Of a stretch of DNA of 64,000 bases, positions 45,421 to 56,881 are shown one piece after another. Source of the DNA: Ahaetulla prasina (taxonomy: Eukaryota; Chordata; Lepidosauria; Squamata; Colubridae); assembly GCF_028640845.1 (NCBI RefSeq), contig NC_080539.1, positions 297,831,516-297,895,515 of the forward strand, read 5' to 3'. The notes beneath the pieces are model-generated. The model ran no database searches. It was not told the origin of the DNA and was given only the letters and a program-made list of their open reading frames with translations. How positions within the stretch are numbered: position 1 is the first letter of the stretch; every line of letters starts with the position of its first letter. A program made the translations under genes and the position numbers.

Positions 45421-46003
45421 TAACAATGGTGTTCTGCATTGCCACCACAATACTGAGAATCCACTCCTCTGAATACAACAAAATACCTTATGCCGCCAGA
45501 CTAGAAATACTGGGTTTAGAAAATTTGGAACTCCGCTGCCTTCGATATGACCCGAGTTTAACTCATAGAATAATCTGTTACAATATCTTTCTTATTGAAG
45601 ACTACTTCAGCTTCAATCGCAACATTACACGAGCACACAATAGATTTAAGCTTAATGTGAACCGTTCAAATCTTGACTGCAGAAAATATGATTTCAGTAA
45701 CAGAGTTATTAATGCCTGGAATTCACTACCTGACTCTGTGGTCTCTTCCCAAAATCCCCAAAACTTTAACCAAAAACTATCTACTATTGACCTCTCACCC
45801 CATTCCTAAGAGGTCTTTAAGGGGCATGCACAAACGTGCCTACCGTTCCTGTCCTAATGTTCCCTTTGATTGTATCCAAATCGCATAGTTTTTCTTTTTT
45901 ATACTTATGCTTATATATATGCTTATATATTGTATAGTTATTTCATGCTTACGCTTACATATACTATTGTGACAAAATAAATAAATAAATAAATAAATAA
46001 CAA
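45421..46003 (+). mobile_element. Non-LTR retrotransposon 3' end, clade uncertain
   Basis: An ORF of 127 codons (45426-45809) ends the element's coding part: YAARLEILGLENLELRCLRY, FNRNITRAHNRFKLNVNR and FSNRVINAWNSLPDSVVSS, ending TIDLSPHS. NRVxNxWNSLPxxVV is a common LINE RT C-terminal motif. The 3' UTR has TATGCTTATATAT units and an (AAAT)n tail (45977-46000). Antisense relatives lie at 53102-53880 and 58713-58897. Probably in or near the CR1/L2 group. Confidence 0.7.
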
Positions 46004-46140
46004 AATAATTGCAAAAAATACATAAATGGTGAAAACCCAGTGTAGGTAGTATATATATTGGTGGAATGTTTACTAAAGATAGAGAAATGTGATGGTTAAA
46101 AATGCTGGTGGAAAAGTGGAGAAAAGTATGTGGCCTGTTG

Positions 46141-46202
46141 CAGTAGTGGGTTTCAATTTCGATTCACCCAATCCGGGGCTAACCAGTGGGAACCCACCAC
46201 TG
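46141..46202. mobile_element. 62-bp hAT-like mini-MITE
   Basis: Ends CAGTAGTGGGTTTCAATTTC and GGGAACCCACCACTG, flanked by an 8-bp TSD with one mismatch (GCCTGTTG 46133-46140; GTCTGTTG 46203-46210). Almost nothing remains between the termini. Confidence 0.8.
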
Positions 46203-46300
46203 GTCTGTTGTGAAGAATGAATGCTTATATAAGTTATTTAACTTTATATAAGTTATTTATACAAGATTATGATTCTTTCCCCTTTTATGTGTATTTGTAT

Positions 46301-46425
46301 TTCTCTTTCTCTCTCTCCCTCCCTCCCTCCCTCCCTCTTTCTCTCTCTCTCTGTCTTATTCTCTCTCTGTATGTGTATGTGTGTATGTAAGTTTGTGGGT
46401 GTGTGAGAAAGAAAGAGAGAGAGGT
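46301..46425. repeat. (CT)n/(CCCT)n and (GT)n-like compound microsatellite
   Basis: C/T-rich tract of CTCT and CCCTCCCT units followed by TGTGTATG and (GA)n-like units. Confidence 0.9.
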
Positions 46426-46429
46426 GCAT

Positions 46430-48099
46430 GTGATCTGAAAAAAATAAAAGTAAGTTGAATGAAGAAGGATTAGGAATGCAGCCTCTGTGGTATAGGATTA
46501 AGAGAGAGATAGGCAGTCTAGAGACATGAAATAATATAATAATGCAATGCAATGCAATACATTTTGCTGAATGAATGCAAATTGAATACAGAAGTGGGCA
46601 GTTGGTATGAAGGAAGAATGTTGAAGTGGTTTGTTCATGTAGACGAAAGGAGGACTAAACAACAGCCAAATAGAGTGAGAAGAGGAGTGAATGGGATGAA
46701 AGGAAAGAAAAAGCCAAGATAGATATGCTTGTTTAGATAAATGAAAAAGAGTTCAATTAGAAATATTTAACAAGAAGCAACGAATGAAAAATTAATAGAC
46801 ACCTTTGAAGCAAGAGTAATGTTCAAGGATATAGAAGAATGGAAGAAATCTAGTGAACGATATTGATATAAACTAGTTTTAATGATGTTTCCTTTTCTTC
46901 TCTGATGCTTTTCATTTCTTTAGCTTATTATTCCTTATTTCTATTCTGCATTGTGCAAAAAATGTAATGACATTCTTCAGATATAGCACACCATTGGAGT
47001 ACATCATTCTAAAGCCTGATATTTACATGCCTAGTATACTAACATGAGACATAGTCTCTCAAGTGCCAGCAGGAAGTAATGTAATGCATAAAAGCATTTT
47101 AGATAGGTCCCTTGTCAAGAACATTACAAAATAAAAACAAATAAATATCTCATAGCATGTTATATATGTATGTAATTGGAAATTAAGCTGTTTAGTGCCA
47201 TTTTATTTTATGTTGTTCATAAAGTTGTTTCAATGCTCCTCTTTGTTCTCTACCTCAGAATTAGAGCTCTAAAATTTCATGTCCCTTTTTTCCATAAAAG
47301 ATTTTATTAAAAAGACTACAAATCTCTGAAACATAATGTGCTTGTATCATTAAATGTCCTTCCATTCTAACTTTTAGGAGTTTTTTAGTTTTGTTCATAG
47401 AAATGTTGAGATGCTGGCCTTATGTAGCTCCCATTTGTTTTATTCATTTATTTATTTATTTTTACTCTTGAAATAGGCAGCAAATGAAAATTCAAAAGGA
47501 CAGGGTCAAAAAAGTGAAAATGGCAGCCAGAACCCTACAATCAAAGCTCCACCCTTTTTTTTACACGCTTCACAAAGCACATAAAAAAGATGGAACTTTG
47601 ATCACGTGTTTCTGGCTGCTATTTTTTTACTTTTTTGACCATCTTCCTTTTGTTTACCTCTATCTAACATAGTCATTACTGACTATCTAACATAGTCATT
47701 ACTATCTAACATAGTCATTACTGATAGATATTGAAAATACTCAATCCACTGCATTTGTGAATAAAGTTTTATTTGCATACTTGCAATACATACAGTGGAT
47801 ATAAAGGAAGTTCTGTACGGATACCGTATTTGGTTTTGTGGCAACCTATTAAATGTAAATCACTTCTAACAAGTATATCTTTTAAAACCTTAATTTTGTC
47901 TGAAATGTGGTACTATATTGCATCTTGATATATTTCTAAACGGTCCCCATTCTTTCTTTGTATTAGACTGCAATGACTTTCTGGTATGATCAAAAATCTG
48001 TGTACATGTCATGAGGCCCTCCACTTTTATTCCTGAGTTTTGTTGAATTCTTCATGATATTTCTTCTGCTTTCAAAGTTGGTGCTCACTCACGACATTC
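46430..48099. other. Unassigned DNA with a short tandem repeat
   Basis: No gene recognised. ATCTAACATAGTCATTACT occurs three times in tandem at about 47662-47726. Confidence 0.55.
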
Positions 48100-48107
48100 G
48101 ATGAAAC

Positions 48108-48624
48108 CAGTGGTAGTCAACCTGGTCCCTACTGCCCACTAGTGGGTGTTCCAGCTTTCATGGTGGGCAGTAGAGGTTTTGTCCAACACTGAAGCATTTT
48201 CCTTTTTTTAAATTTAATCGACATTTTCAAAAATTTTCATAGCATTATTTAAAAACATTTTCATTAGGTTTTCATAAAATTCCCTGTGACAATTTAAATT
48301 TCTGAAAATATACTATTTGTATTGCCCGTGCATAAGTTTAGTTCACGTTATGTAAGTGAAACTAAAGGGCGCTATAGTGCAACCGCAAACAAAAGAGCCT
48401 CGTCCCAGAATACCTCGCACATCTCCCCCCACACCACCCAGCTGTAACAGACAAGCAGAGCTGGTAGCTGGCGCCCCCCCCCCCAAACTCAATCCACAAT
48501 GTGCGAGAGGCATGCACAGATGGCAATACACAGCGCATTACTGTGGAACCAGTGGGCGGTTAGAAAATTTTACTAACAGAGATACAAAAGTGGGCGGTAG
48601 GTATAAAAAGGTTGACTACCCCTG
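48108..48624. mobile_element. hAT-like MITE of a second family (CAGTGGTAGTCAACC ends)
   Basis: 517 bp, ends CAGTGGTAGTCAACCTGGTC and AAAAGGTTGACTACCCCTG, with an 8-bp TSD carrying one mismatch (GATGAAAC 48100-48107; GATTAAAC 48625-48632). GGGCGCTATAGTG and GGTGGGCAGTAG motifs lie inside. ORFs 48343-48531 and 48356-48784 are shadows of it. No transposase. Confidence 0.85.
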
Positions 48625-48632
48625 GATTAAAC

Positions 48633-49261
48633 CAATTACTTTCTATAGCAATTGTCATACTGGTTCCATCAGGTCCATGCTATCATCATCATTACTATCT
48701 CCCTTGAAGAACCCTTTCTTTGATAGCTATGTTCGTACAACATTATGCAAAAAAGAATATTTTTATCTTCTTGTTCAAACATGAATACATTTCCTACTTC
48801 TTGTAATTTTCCTCCTCTTGTATACTTTGTCTTGTTTTCTTATGTTGTTTTGTGATGGAATTTCTAAAGGTCCTAATCTAATGAAGCAAGGTTCACTTCC
48901 ATGCCATTAGAAGGGTCATCCCTGTTTATAGAGAGAATTATTCTTCTAATTCCTGTTGAAAATCCAGCTTCCCACACATAGATCTAACCACTGTAAGCAT
49001 AATTAAATATAGAAAATAGAAGACATTAATGAAGAGATTCTCAATGGGGGGGGGAATCTAATGAAAGTGGGGGGTGGAATACTCATATGCATCAAGGATA
49101 TTGAAGAAGATTGTCTAGTCTATTTGTCCAATAAAGTTTGGTCTATACAGGAATTACTCTTGACAAAATTACATCATTTTTTCTTAAAAAAAAACCACAT
49201 ATATCATTCTAAATTCTTCAGAAAAAAATCATCATAGAATCTATACATTTCTTGAAATAAT
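48633..49261. other. Unassigned DNA
   Basis: No gene recognised. Short G homopolymers at 49047-49074. Confidence 0.5.
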
Positions 49262-49380
49262 TGTTGTGGCCTGTCGACCACCAGCCTCAAATCAGATGAG
49301 GAGGAGGCATGGGAGTCAGGGTCAGCATCAACCTGAGCAGCAACCTGAGAGCTCCGAGAGAAGGAAGTGTGAATGCAGCT

Positions 49381-49413
<33 letters not shown>

Positions 49414-49730
49414 AGAGCCTGGGCCATCCATCAGCCCTCAGATGGAGAGACAACAGACCCCAGGTCTGGAGGTGGCTGATGAGAAAGAGGAAGAACAGCT
49501 GGGTCTAGTGCCTGACATGCAGATGCACAGAAGGCAGAGGAGAGGAGAGCAGTGGAAATCCTTGGGCCAATACTTGGGAAGGAAGAGCCACCCTTCTAGC
49601 AAAGCCCCACCCTGGCTGTGGGGATAAAAGACAGACAACCATTCATCTCCCTGCTGCACACAGACTTGTTAGCCTGTGGTGAAAGAGAAACTTTTTGCCG
49701 GGGCTGCTGGCGCTCCTAATAAAGGAAAAA
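49262..49730 (+). mobile_element. LTR (family 1, copy E), 3' end fused to a LINE
   Basis: Starts TGTTGTGGCCTG like copies A, B and D; TATA-like GATAAAAG at 49623-49630; AATAAA at 49718-49723, after which it passes straight into the LINE. From nucleotide 5 the frame is open to about 49380, then continues shifted (MERQQTPGLEVADEKEEEQL, then the basic DMQMHRRQRRGEQWK). (GA)n at 49382-49412 may have caused the shift. The usual U5 end is missing. Confidence 0.75.
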
Positions 49731-50474
49731 AAGCACAACAAAGAATGTTCTTTCTGCTCCAACTCAGAAAGCTCAAACTGCCCAAGGAGCTGCTGATTCA
49801 GTTCTACAGAGGAATTATTGAGTCTGTCATCTGCATCTCTATAACTGTCCGGTTTGGTTCTGCAACCCAACAAGACAGACACAGACTTCAGAGAATAATT
49901 AAAACTGCACAAAAAAAACAATTGCTACCAACCTGCCTTCCATTGAGGACGAGTCAAAAAGAGGGCTGTGAAAATATTTACAGACCCCTCGCATCCTGCA
50001 CATAAACTGTTTCAACTCCTACCCTCAAAACGACGTTATAGAGCACTGCACACCAGAACAACTAGACACCAGAACAGTTTTTTCCCGAATGCCATCATTC
50101 TGCTAAACAAATAATTCCCTCAACATTGTCAAACTATTTACTAAGTCTGCACTACTATTAATCTTCTCATCATTCCTATCACCCATCTCCTCCCACTTAT
50201 GGCTGTATGACTGTAACCTTGTTGCTGGTATCCTTATGATTTATATTGACTGTTTCCTAATATAATTGAATTGCTTATTTGTTCCCTATGACTATCATTA
50301 AGTGTTGTACCTTATGATTCTTGATGAATGTATCTTTTCTTTTATGTACGCTGAGAGCATATGCACCAAGACAAATTCCTTGTGTGTCCAATCACACTTG
50401 GCCAAAAAGAATTCTATTCTATTCTATTCTATTCTATTCTATTCTATTCTATTCTATTCTATTCTATTCTATTC
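49721..50474 (+). mobile_element. CR1/L3-like LINE (Snake1 type), 3' half, (ATTCT)n tail
   Basis: Begins within the RT C-terminal region (QQRMFFLLQLRKLKLPKELL, IESVICISITVRFGSATQQ), with a frameshift before FTDP-type sequence. The 3' UTR matches 30220-30480 and ends in about 65 bp of (ATTCT)n (50409-50473), the longest Snake1-type tail here. No LTR sequence resumes after the tail. Confidence 0.9.
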
Positions 50475-51461
50475 CTATATTTAATTACATTTACAGTCGA
50501 TAGATCTGTTTCTAAAAATCAAACAGTTGTTTCTTAGAGATAGATTTCCAATTGCAATCTAAGATTGTAAAGCTGCAATTGTTAAGCAGGAAGCATATAA
50601 TAACAATTGTGAAAGTCAGTTTTGAAAAAGCAAATAGAAAATCATATTTAGTTCCCAGAGACTAGATGAAGACCTTCTATATTTATGATTGATCTGAGTC
50701 TTGCACTGCATAGTTTTTCTTTTTAACTCCCTCTTGGTTTTTTTTTATTTCTTTATTCGTCTTTTTCCAAAGTTGTTATACTGATCTGTCAAAGATATTA
50801 AGTTTGTTTTCCTAAAAGAACAGAATAACCCTTTAATTATTATTAGAAGCTAAAACATTCTACTTTCATAAACACTGCTAGTGTTTGCCTATCAAATAAA
50901 TGTACATGATAAACAAATATATCCCTCTATTCAATATTCTTTACAATAAACCTTTTATGAACTTTATTACTAAGGGAAAAAACATTGAGACACTTTTGAG
51001 GATATTTGAGAATTTGTGACTTTATTTTCATTTGAGAATAAACTTTAGAAAATAAATGTGATTGAAGGACATATGATTATGTGATATTTTCAAACCATGG
51101 TTTAATTACTTAGCCTTTCCTCCTAATGGTGGACAGTTTACATTGGCCTAATAGGTTGACATGTATATTATCAATAGCCTATTCTTATTTCAGTCAATAT
51201 TTTAGATATAAGGTAAGTGGAATTATAAAATATTATTTATTTTGTACCCTTCTTGTATTCTGAAATAATCTATTGTGTTGAAAATTGGCTCATTTTCTCA
51301 TTTGAAATTCTTACACGCACACATACACCAATGTTGTTGGGTTTTGGTACAGTAAATTTAAATTTAAAACTAGTATTAGAGTTACTCTACCTTTGCCATT
51401 GTTTCCTTTGTTGTTTTCACTACTGTCCTCTTCTTCCTGGTGATAACATGTGACAGCATTT
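50475..51461. other. Unassigned AT-rich DNA
   Basis: No gene or known repeat recognised. Confidence 0.5.
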
Positions 51462-51530
51462 TGGATAAGCTGGCTGGGGTATTCTGGGAGTTGAAGTCCG
51501 CCAGGCTTAAAGTTGCCAAGGTTGGAGACC
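51462..51530. mobile_element. Right half of a CAGGGGTCTCC-type MITE
   Basis: CTGGGAGTTGAAGTCCGCC and GTTGCCAAGGTTGGAGACCC, then CTG, match the right arm of the MITEs at 35388 and 19901; the left arm is missing. Confidence 0.8.
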
Positions 51531-51534
51531 CCTG

Positions 51535-52013
51535 CATTAGATGGCTTATATGAAGTCATATCAGAATGATTCTCACATTTGTATTCCTTGTATTATCTCT
51601 CTGAGATATATTATAGATCCCTAGATCTTTTTTTTTCCCCTTCCATCCTCTATTTTGCACTACTGGCTGCATTTTGAATGTTCAGTTGATTTTCTGTATC
51701 TAGCACTGTCAGGTAATAATATTAGCTAGAACGTATGTCACTAAGCAGAAATAATTATCCAAGCATTTCTAGATGAAAACTCAAATGGTTAAATTGGTTC
51801 GATCTGTACATGTATACTGGACATTGTTAACACACTTTCATTTTAATAATAGGTTGCATTGTTTAATGGAACCTATTTGTTGATAAATATGCAGGAGGTT
51901 TGCAACATTAAGAACAATGTTATGTGAGTTTAAGCAGCAATTGAATGTCTTGTCTCAGGAAAGAAATCAGACAAATTGGAAGATATTATAGTGAGAAACT
52001 ACTTATTTGCCCC
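51535..52013. other. Unassigned DNA
   Basis: Nothing recognised. Confidence 0.5.
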
Positions 52014-52240
52014 CAAATAAGACCCAGATTGTTGGGGGGGGGCAATAAGTTGACTTTGTAAAAAATCTACAAATAGAATGAGACTATTTTTTTTTTGTTT
52101 GTTTACATTTATACCCCGCCCTTCTCCGAAGACTCAGGGCGGCTTACAGTGTATAATACAGTGCCTTATACACTGTAAGCCGCCCTGAGTCTTCGGAGAA
52201 GGGCGGGATATAAATGTAAACAAAAATAATAATAATAATA
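52014..52240. mobile_element. Rearranged tRNA SINE (type A) forming a near-perfect hairpin
   Basis: A forward core piece (52014-52087) is followed by an antisense tail (52101-52156) and a forward tail (52166-52221). The two tails are inverted 56-bp arms with one mismatch and a 9-bp loop. (AAT)n follows at 52224-52241. Confidence 0.9.
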
Positions 52241-52241
52241 A

Positions 52242-53100
52242 TTTGCTACATCCTGATGAAATAAAGATATTCCTATGCTAAGCAGGGTTTTATTCCTTAC
52301 CTTTCCCAAAATAAAGGGGCAAAAAAATACCCCATGAAAATCTCAGTGAAATCCACTTCTTTTCCAATAATATATATTCAAAGTAGTTGTTCAAGTATCA
52401 ATGTAGATAACATGCATTGATTATCTTGATCTGCATGAATGCACATTACAAACTTCAGGATATTTTGCTCTGCTAGGAAACTTGTATATCCTTGAAGAGA
52501 AGCAGTCTTTTTTTTTTAAAAAAAAAAAAGCTTATTTTTCACTGTTTCACAATCTAATAGCAAAGTAGCATCTATTTCTCAGGCCAAAGAACACCTTAAT
52601 ATACCAATTCCATTTATTTAATGAATGTTTCTCAGACATTCTTTTGCTTATGCTTTGGATTTACTGAAAACAGGTAATAATGAACCTGCTTTGGACAGAG
52701 AGAATGCATCATGGATTTGGATGTTGTTATATCTACCTGCCTAATGCACACAGCTTTATCTTCGCCCATTTAGACTGAGACCAGCAAAGTCCTCCTACTT
52801 TGAAATAGCAAATGTTCCAACTCTCCAAACCAGCAGTGGTAGTGATGCCATTTTTGGGTGGGAAGAAGTCAGGAGTTGCAAATGGAGGCACACTCCTCCC
52901 CTCACCGACAATGTGTGACAACAATGGTAGCAGAAAGGATGCTTGATTCCTTTTGCCACATCACCATCTGACCTTTTCCTTTGCTCGGAAGGGAATTGCT
53001 GACATGTTCTCTATTAGGAGAAAATAAGTACAATTCGTCAGGTATTTCACTAGCAACCAAGTAAAGCCTTCTAGCTGTTTTGCCTCTACTCTAAACAGAT
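52242..53100. other. Unassigned DNA
   Basis: No gene recognised; T and A runs near 52508-52530. Confidence 0.5.
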
Positions 53101-53101
53101 T

Positions 53102-53880
53102 TTTTTTAAAAATTTATTTAATTTTGTCATAACAATATATGTAGGTATTGTACAAAAAGATTATTGGGCCGGTTTAGCTCTGCCTGGTAAGGCCTGTTAT
53201 TAAGAACACAAAGCCTGCAATTACTGCAGGTTCGAGCCCGGCCCAAGGTTGACTCAGCCTTCCATCCTTTATAAGGTAGGTAAAATGAGGACCCAGATTG
53301 TTGGGGGGGCAATAAGTTGACTTTGTAAATATATACAAATAGAATGAGACTATTGCCCTATACATTGTAAGCCGCCCTGAGTCTTCGGAGAAGGGCGGGG
53401 TATAAATGTAAACAAAAAAAAAATATATAACATATAAACACATATATGAGTAAATATAAGGAGGTATAAGCATATATATATATATATAGGAAGAAGAAAA
53501 GAAAAACAATAGGACTGGAACGGTAGGCACGTTTGTGCTCTTATGCACGCACCTTATGGTCCTCTTAGGAATGGGGTGAGGTCAATAGTAGAGAGTTTTT
53601 GGTTAAAGCTTTTAGGATTATGGGAAGAGACCACAGAGTCAGGTAAAGTATTCCAAGCACTGATGATTCTGTTACAGAAGTCATATTTTCTGCAATCTAG
53701 ATTAAATCTGCAATCTAGATTATTTCTTGTGCCAGGAAAAGAAATTAAACTTCTTATGACCAACCCTGATGTTCTATAAATTTGACAGGGTCTAAAAAGT
53801 CTAGATTATTGGTATGGCTTTGGTTGTAAGTATAGCATGTTGCTAATAAAAGCCTCCCATAGGGTGATCCAGTCACAGGT
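53102..53880 (-). mobile_element. Non-LTR retrotransposon 3' end, antisense, split by a SINE
   Basis: The minus strand reads NLDCRKYDFCNRIISAWNTL, PDSVVSSHNPKSFNQKL and STIDLTPFLRGP (53554-53763), matching the ORF end at 45426-45809. The 3' tail lies at 53102-53162 and 53433-53520. A type A SINE (53163-53430) separates the two tail pieces. Confidence 0.75.
53163..53430 (+). mobile_element. tRNA-derived SINE (type A) in a LINE tail
   Basis: Head TTGGGCCGGTTTAGCTCTGC, box B GGTTCGAGCCC, core AGGTTGACTCAGCC and ATGAGGACCCAGATTG, tail AAGCCGCCCTGAGTCTTCGG, ATAAATG and an A-rich end. The best-preserved type A copy in the window. Confidence 0.9.
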
Positions 53881-53884
53881 AACT

Positions 53885-55646
53885 TTCATCATTTACAAAG
53901 ATGTTTTTGAAACAAAGCTTTCGAATACTTTCTCTTGTTCCTTGAAAACTCTTTCTAATCAGGTGTTTTTCTAGAACTTTATCTCTTCCCCAAATTCTAC
54001 AGGATTAATGCTACCCACAAAATGCCAAGGGGGTAATTACTTCAGAATCTTCCAGAACAATCCATTTATAGACATACAATATACAATAGTATATTATTGA
54101 TCAAGCTGTGGCCAATAACCAACTCTTTTGTCTTCAGTGATATTTGACATAATCCAGAGAAAATGAAGTGTGATGTCCAGTACTGCAGTTACCTCCAACA
54201 TCACTGATCTGGTTTATAATTTTGCTGTCTAGAAGAACAGACAGAGTCTGGTGAATTGTCAGCGGGCAAATTGCTGCAAATAAACAAGCACACCCATACA
54301 CTATATTGATTTATATCTAATTTGAGAGTCTCAAATAACACTTGCTTTGCAGAAGAGACGATACAGCTATCCATGTTATTATGGAAAATGTAACTGAAAC
54401 AAAAGATTTGGGATGGGGAGGATAGCCAAAGGGGAAGGAAAATAAGAACATTTGCCAATATTCTCCTTTGTTAAAACCTTCTTCTTCCCTCCTAATGGCT
54501 TTTCTGTTTCCAGTATATTGCTTCCCTCTTGAATGCCTGATTTTGTTTTTGAAGGACTCCTGTGCATTGCCCTATAATGAAGTACTATTTCTATTCACAC
54601 CTGCAAATGATCCTATTTGTGAATTAATCTTCTTCTCCTTTGTCTCTTTCCCCAAATCAACAGCCACACAATGTAATTATAGTTAGAATGGCTCTAATAA
54701 TTCCAGTTGGTTAGAACCTTCCTTAAACCTTAGAGACTTGATTAAAAATATCATTTTGCTGTCCCCCTTGTCAAGCGATCAAATAATACTTTATGGTTGA
54801 AAGATCTTCATTCTATAGCAGAGTTACAGTTGTGTTTCTGTTAACAAACTGCTCCCAAGACCAAAATGATACTTCTTATCATGATGAGTCTTTGAAGCTG
54901 AAGACCTGGTCCATGCTCATAAAAATGAACCCCATTGCAGGTCTCCTCCAAAAGCTTATTTAGCCTAATCAGAAATTGCTAAATATATACTCCTTTAGAA
55001 TGCTCTATTAATAGACCAATGGGATTTTCTGTATAGACAAGGTAACAAGCCTAGATTCTAGCAGGTATACGTGGGACAGACTTCACAGAGAATACTTGAA
55101 ATAAGCATGAACATTCAAAGATACATGTTCAAAGACATTTATAATTGTAACCTGACAAGGTTTGTCTGATTAGCAGGAAACTGGCCCAGAAAATTATACT
55201 TAGAAAATGTTGCACCTCCTACACAGTCCCCCCCCCCAAAAAATATTGGATTTTAAGAAAATTGGCAAATGGCTAGTAAATGCTTTTTCTGAAAGGCAAG
55301 ATGATCTAATGAGAACATGGGCCAGAGCTGTTTTAATAGATTTTTTGCTGAAAAGAACAGAATGAAGCTTTAAAATTTATTTATAGATAAGACATAGGAC
55401 ATGTAGGAATATCTGAAACTTGTTAAAGTTTTGAAGAACTTTGAGAGAAGAGACAAAAAAGAAATCAAGTTCTAGGATATTATTTGAGGGTATTCAAAAT
55501 TAAGATTGTTAAAAGTAAAGGGAAGGAATACAGAATTGGTTTATTTGATCAAGTTTAAAAGATACATGTTATTATCTCCAGTAATCCTTAGTGGATTTTT
55601 GCTGATCAGAATTGAACAGAGGTTTTAAAGATTTGTTTATAGATTA
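53885..55646. other. Unassigned DNA
   Basis: About 1.75 kb without a recognised gene or repeat. Confidence 0.5.
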
Positions 55647-55998
55647 GTAAAGATAAACACATACGTGCTAGTCGTTGCCAACTCTAGGGGGCGGTGCTCA
55701 TCTCCGTTTCAAAGCCGAAGAGCCAGTGCTGTCTGAAGACATCTCCGTAGTCATGTGGCTGGCATGACTCAATGCCAAAGGCGCACGGAATGCTGTTACC
55801 TTCCCACCAAAGGTAGTCCCTATTTTTTCTACTTGCATTTTTACGTGCTTTCGAAATAGGTTGCTAGGTTGGCAGAAGCTGGGATAAGTAACGGGAGCTC
55901 ACCCCATTACACAGCAGCACTAGGGATTCGAACCACTGAGCTGCCAACCTTTCAATCGACAAGCTCAATAGCCTAGCCCCTGAGCCACCGCATCCCTA
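55647..55998 (-). mobile_element. Sauria SINE
   Basis: Reverse copy. Minus strand: head ATGCGGTGGCTCAGGGGC, box B GGTTCGAATCCC, GTAATGGGGTGAGCTCCC, CTTTGGTGGGAAGGTAAC, CTGGCTCTTCGGCTTTG and GAGATGAGCACCGCCCCC. The BovB-like tail is partly decayed at 55647-55665. Better preserved than the copy at 27383. Confidence 0.9.
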
Positions 55999-56256
55999 TT
56001 GTTTATAGATTAAAGATGTTATATTTTAAGAGAAGGTGATAAGTTACAAAAGTTGTATATACTTGTAATGAAGGGGAGAAGTCATTTCACTATATATTTC
56101 ATTACTTTTTCTTTACTGTATTAGTTCTACTTTTCTTTCAGTTTCTTTTCCTGCACTTTGTATTTGTATTTTTATTCTTTTATCTTCCTTAGTCTGTTTA
56201 TTAGTCTTATTGTTTAGTTTTTATCTTTTTAATTCTAATGGTCAACAAAATTGCTG

Positions 56257-56261
<5 letters not shown>

Positions 56262-56340
<79 letters not shown>
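56262..56340. repeat. (CT)n-(GT)n compound microsatellite
   Basis: About 29 bp (CT)n, then about 50 bp (GT)n. The minus-strand ORF across it is simple-sequence only. Confidence 0.97.
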
Positions 56341-56346
<6 letters not shown>

Positions 56347-56873
56347 CATATTTAGTTCATGAGCACATACATACACCACACAAGAATATGCAAAAAAAAA
56401 CCAACCAAGCAAGGTTTTCTTTTCATACCCAGACATTAGGACGTTAAGAATATTCCACCTCATTTTCTCCATTCCTCTTCCTTTTGTTATGTCTGAAAAA
56501 AGAGGCCCATACTTCCAAATTTTTCTTTATAAATCATTTAAAAAGAAATTCATTTTCTTTGTTTTATAAGCATTTCTAATGGATGCGGAATTGTCTTCAT
56601 AAACAAGATGGGATGACCTTGAAGTTACTGGGGGCTTCCCACCCCCAATGTGGCAAAAAGCAAAACAGATTCATCCATCTAAGCAGAATGATTTTGAGCA
56701 TTGAGCATTCAAATCACAGCAAAACAGCATTATTTGCAGGGCTGAATTACTTTTGTTCCAAAGATGGGTAGGAATTCAATTGAAGAGTTTTAAAAATATG
56801 AATTTATTTAATCCATTTGCCCTGGGATGTACATGCCTGGGGGGGGCGGGGGGACAAAATCTGCAAAATGTTG
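56341..56873. other. Unassigned DNA
   Basis: Nothing recognised. A short G-rich run lies at 56838-56853. Confidence 0.5.
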
Positions 56874-56881
56874 GTTGCGAC

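Noticed and set aside
48356..48784. 142-codon plus-strand ORF
   Set aside because: Starts inside a hAT-like MITE and runs out of it; no known motif.
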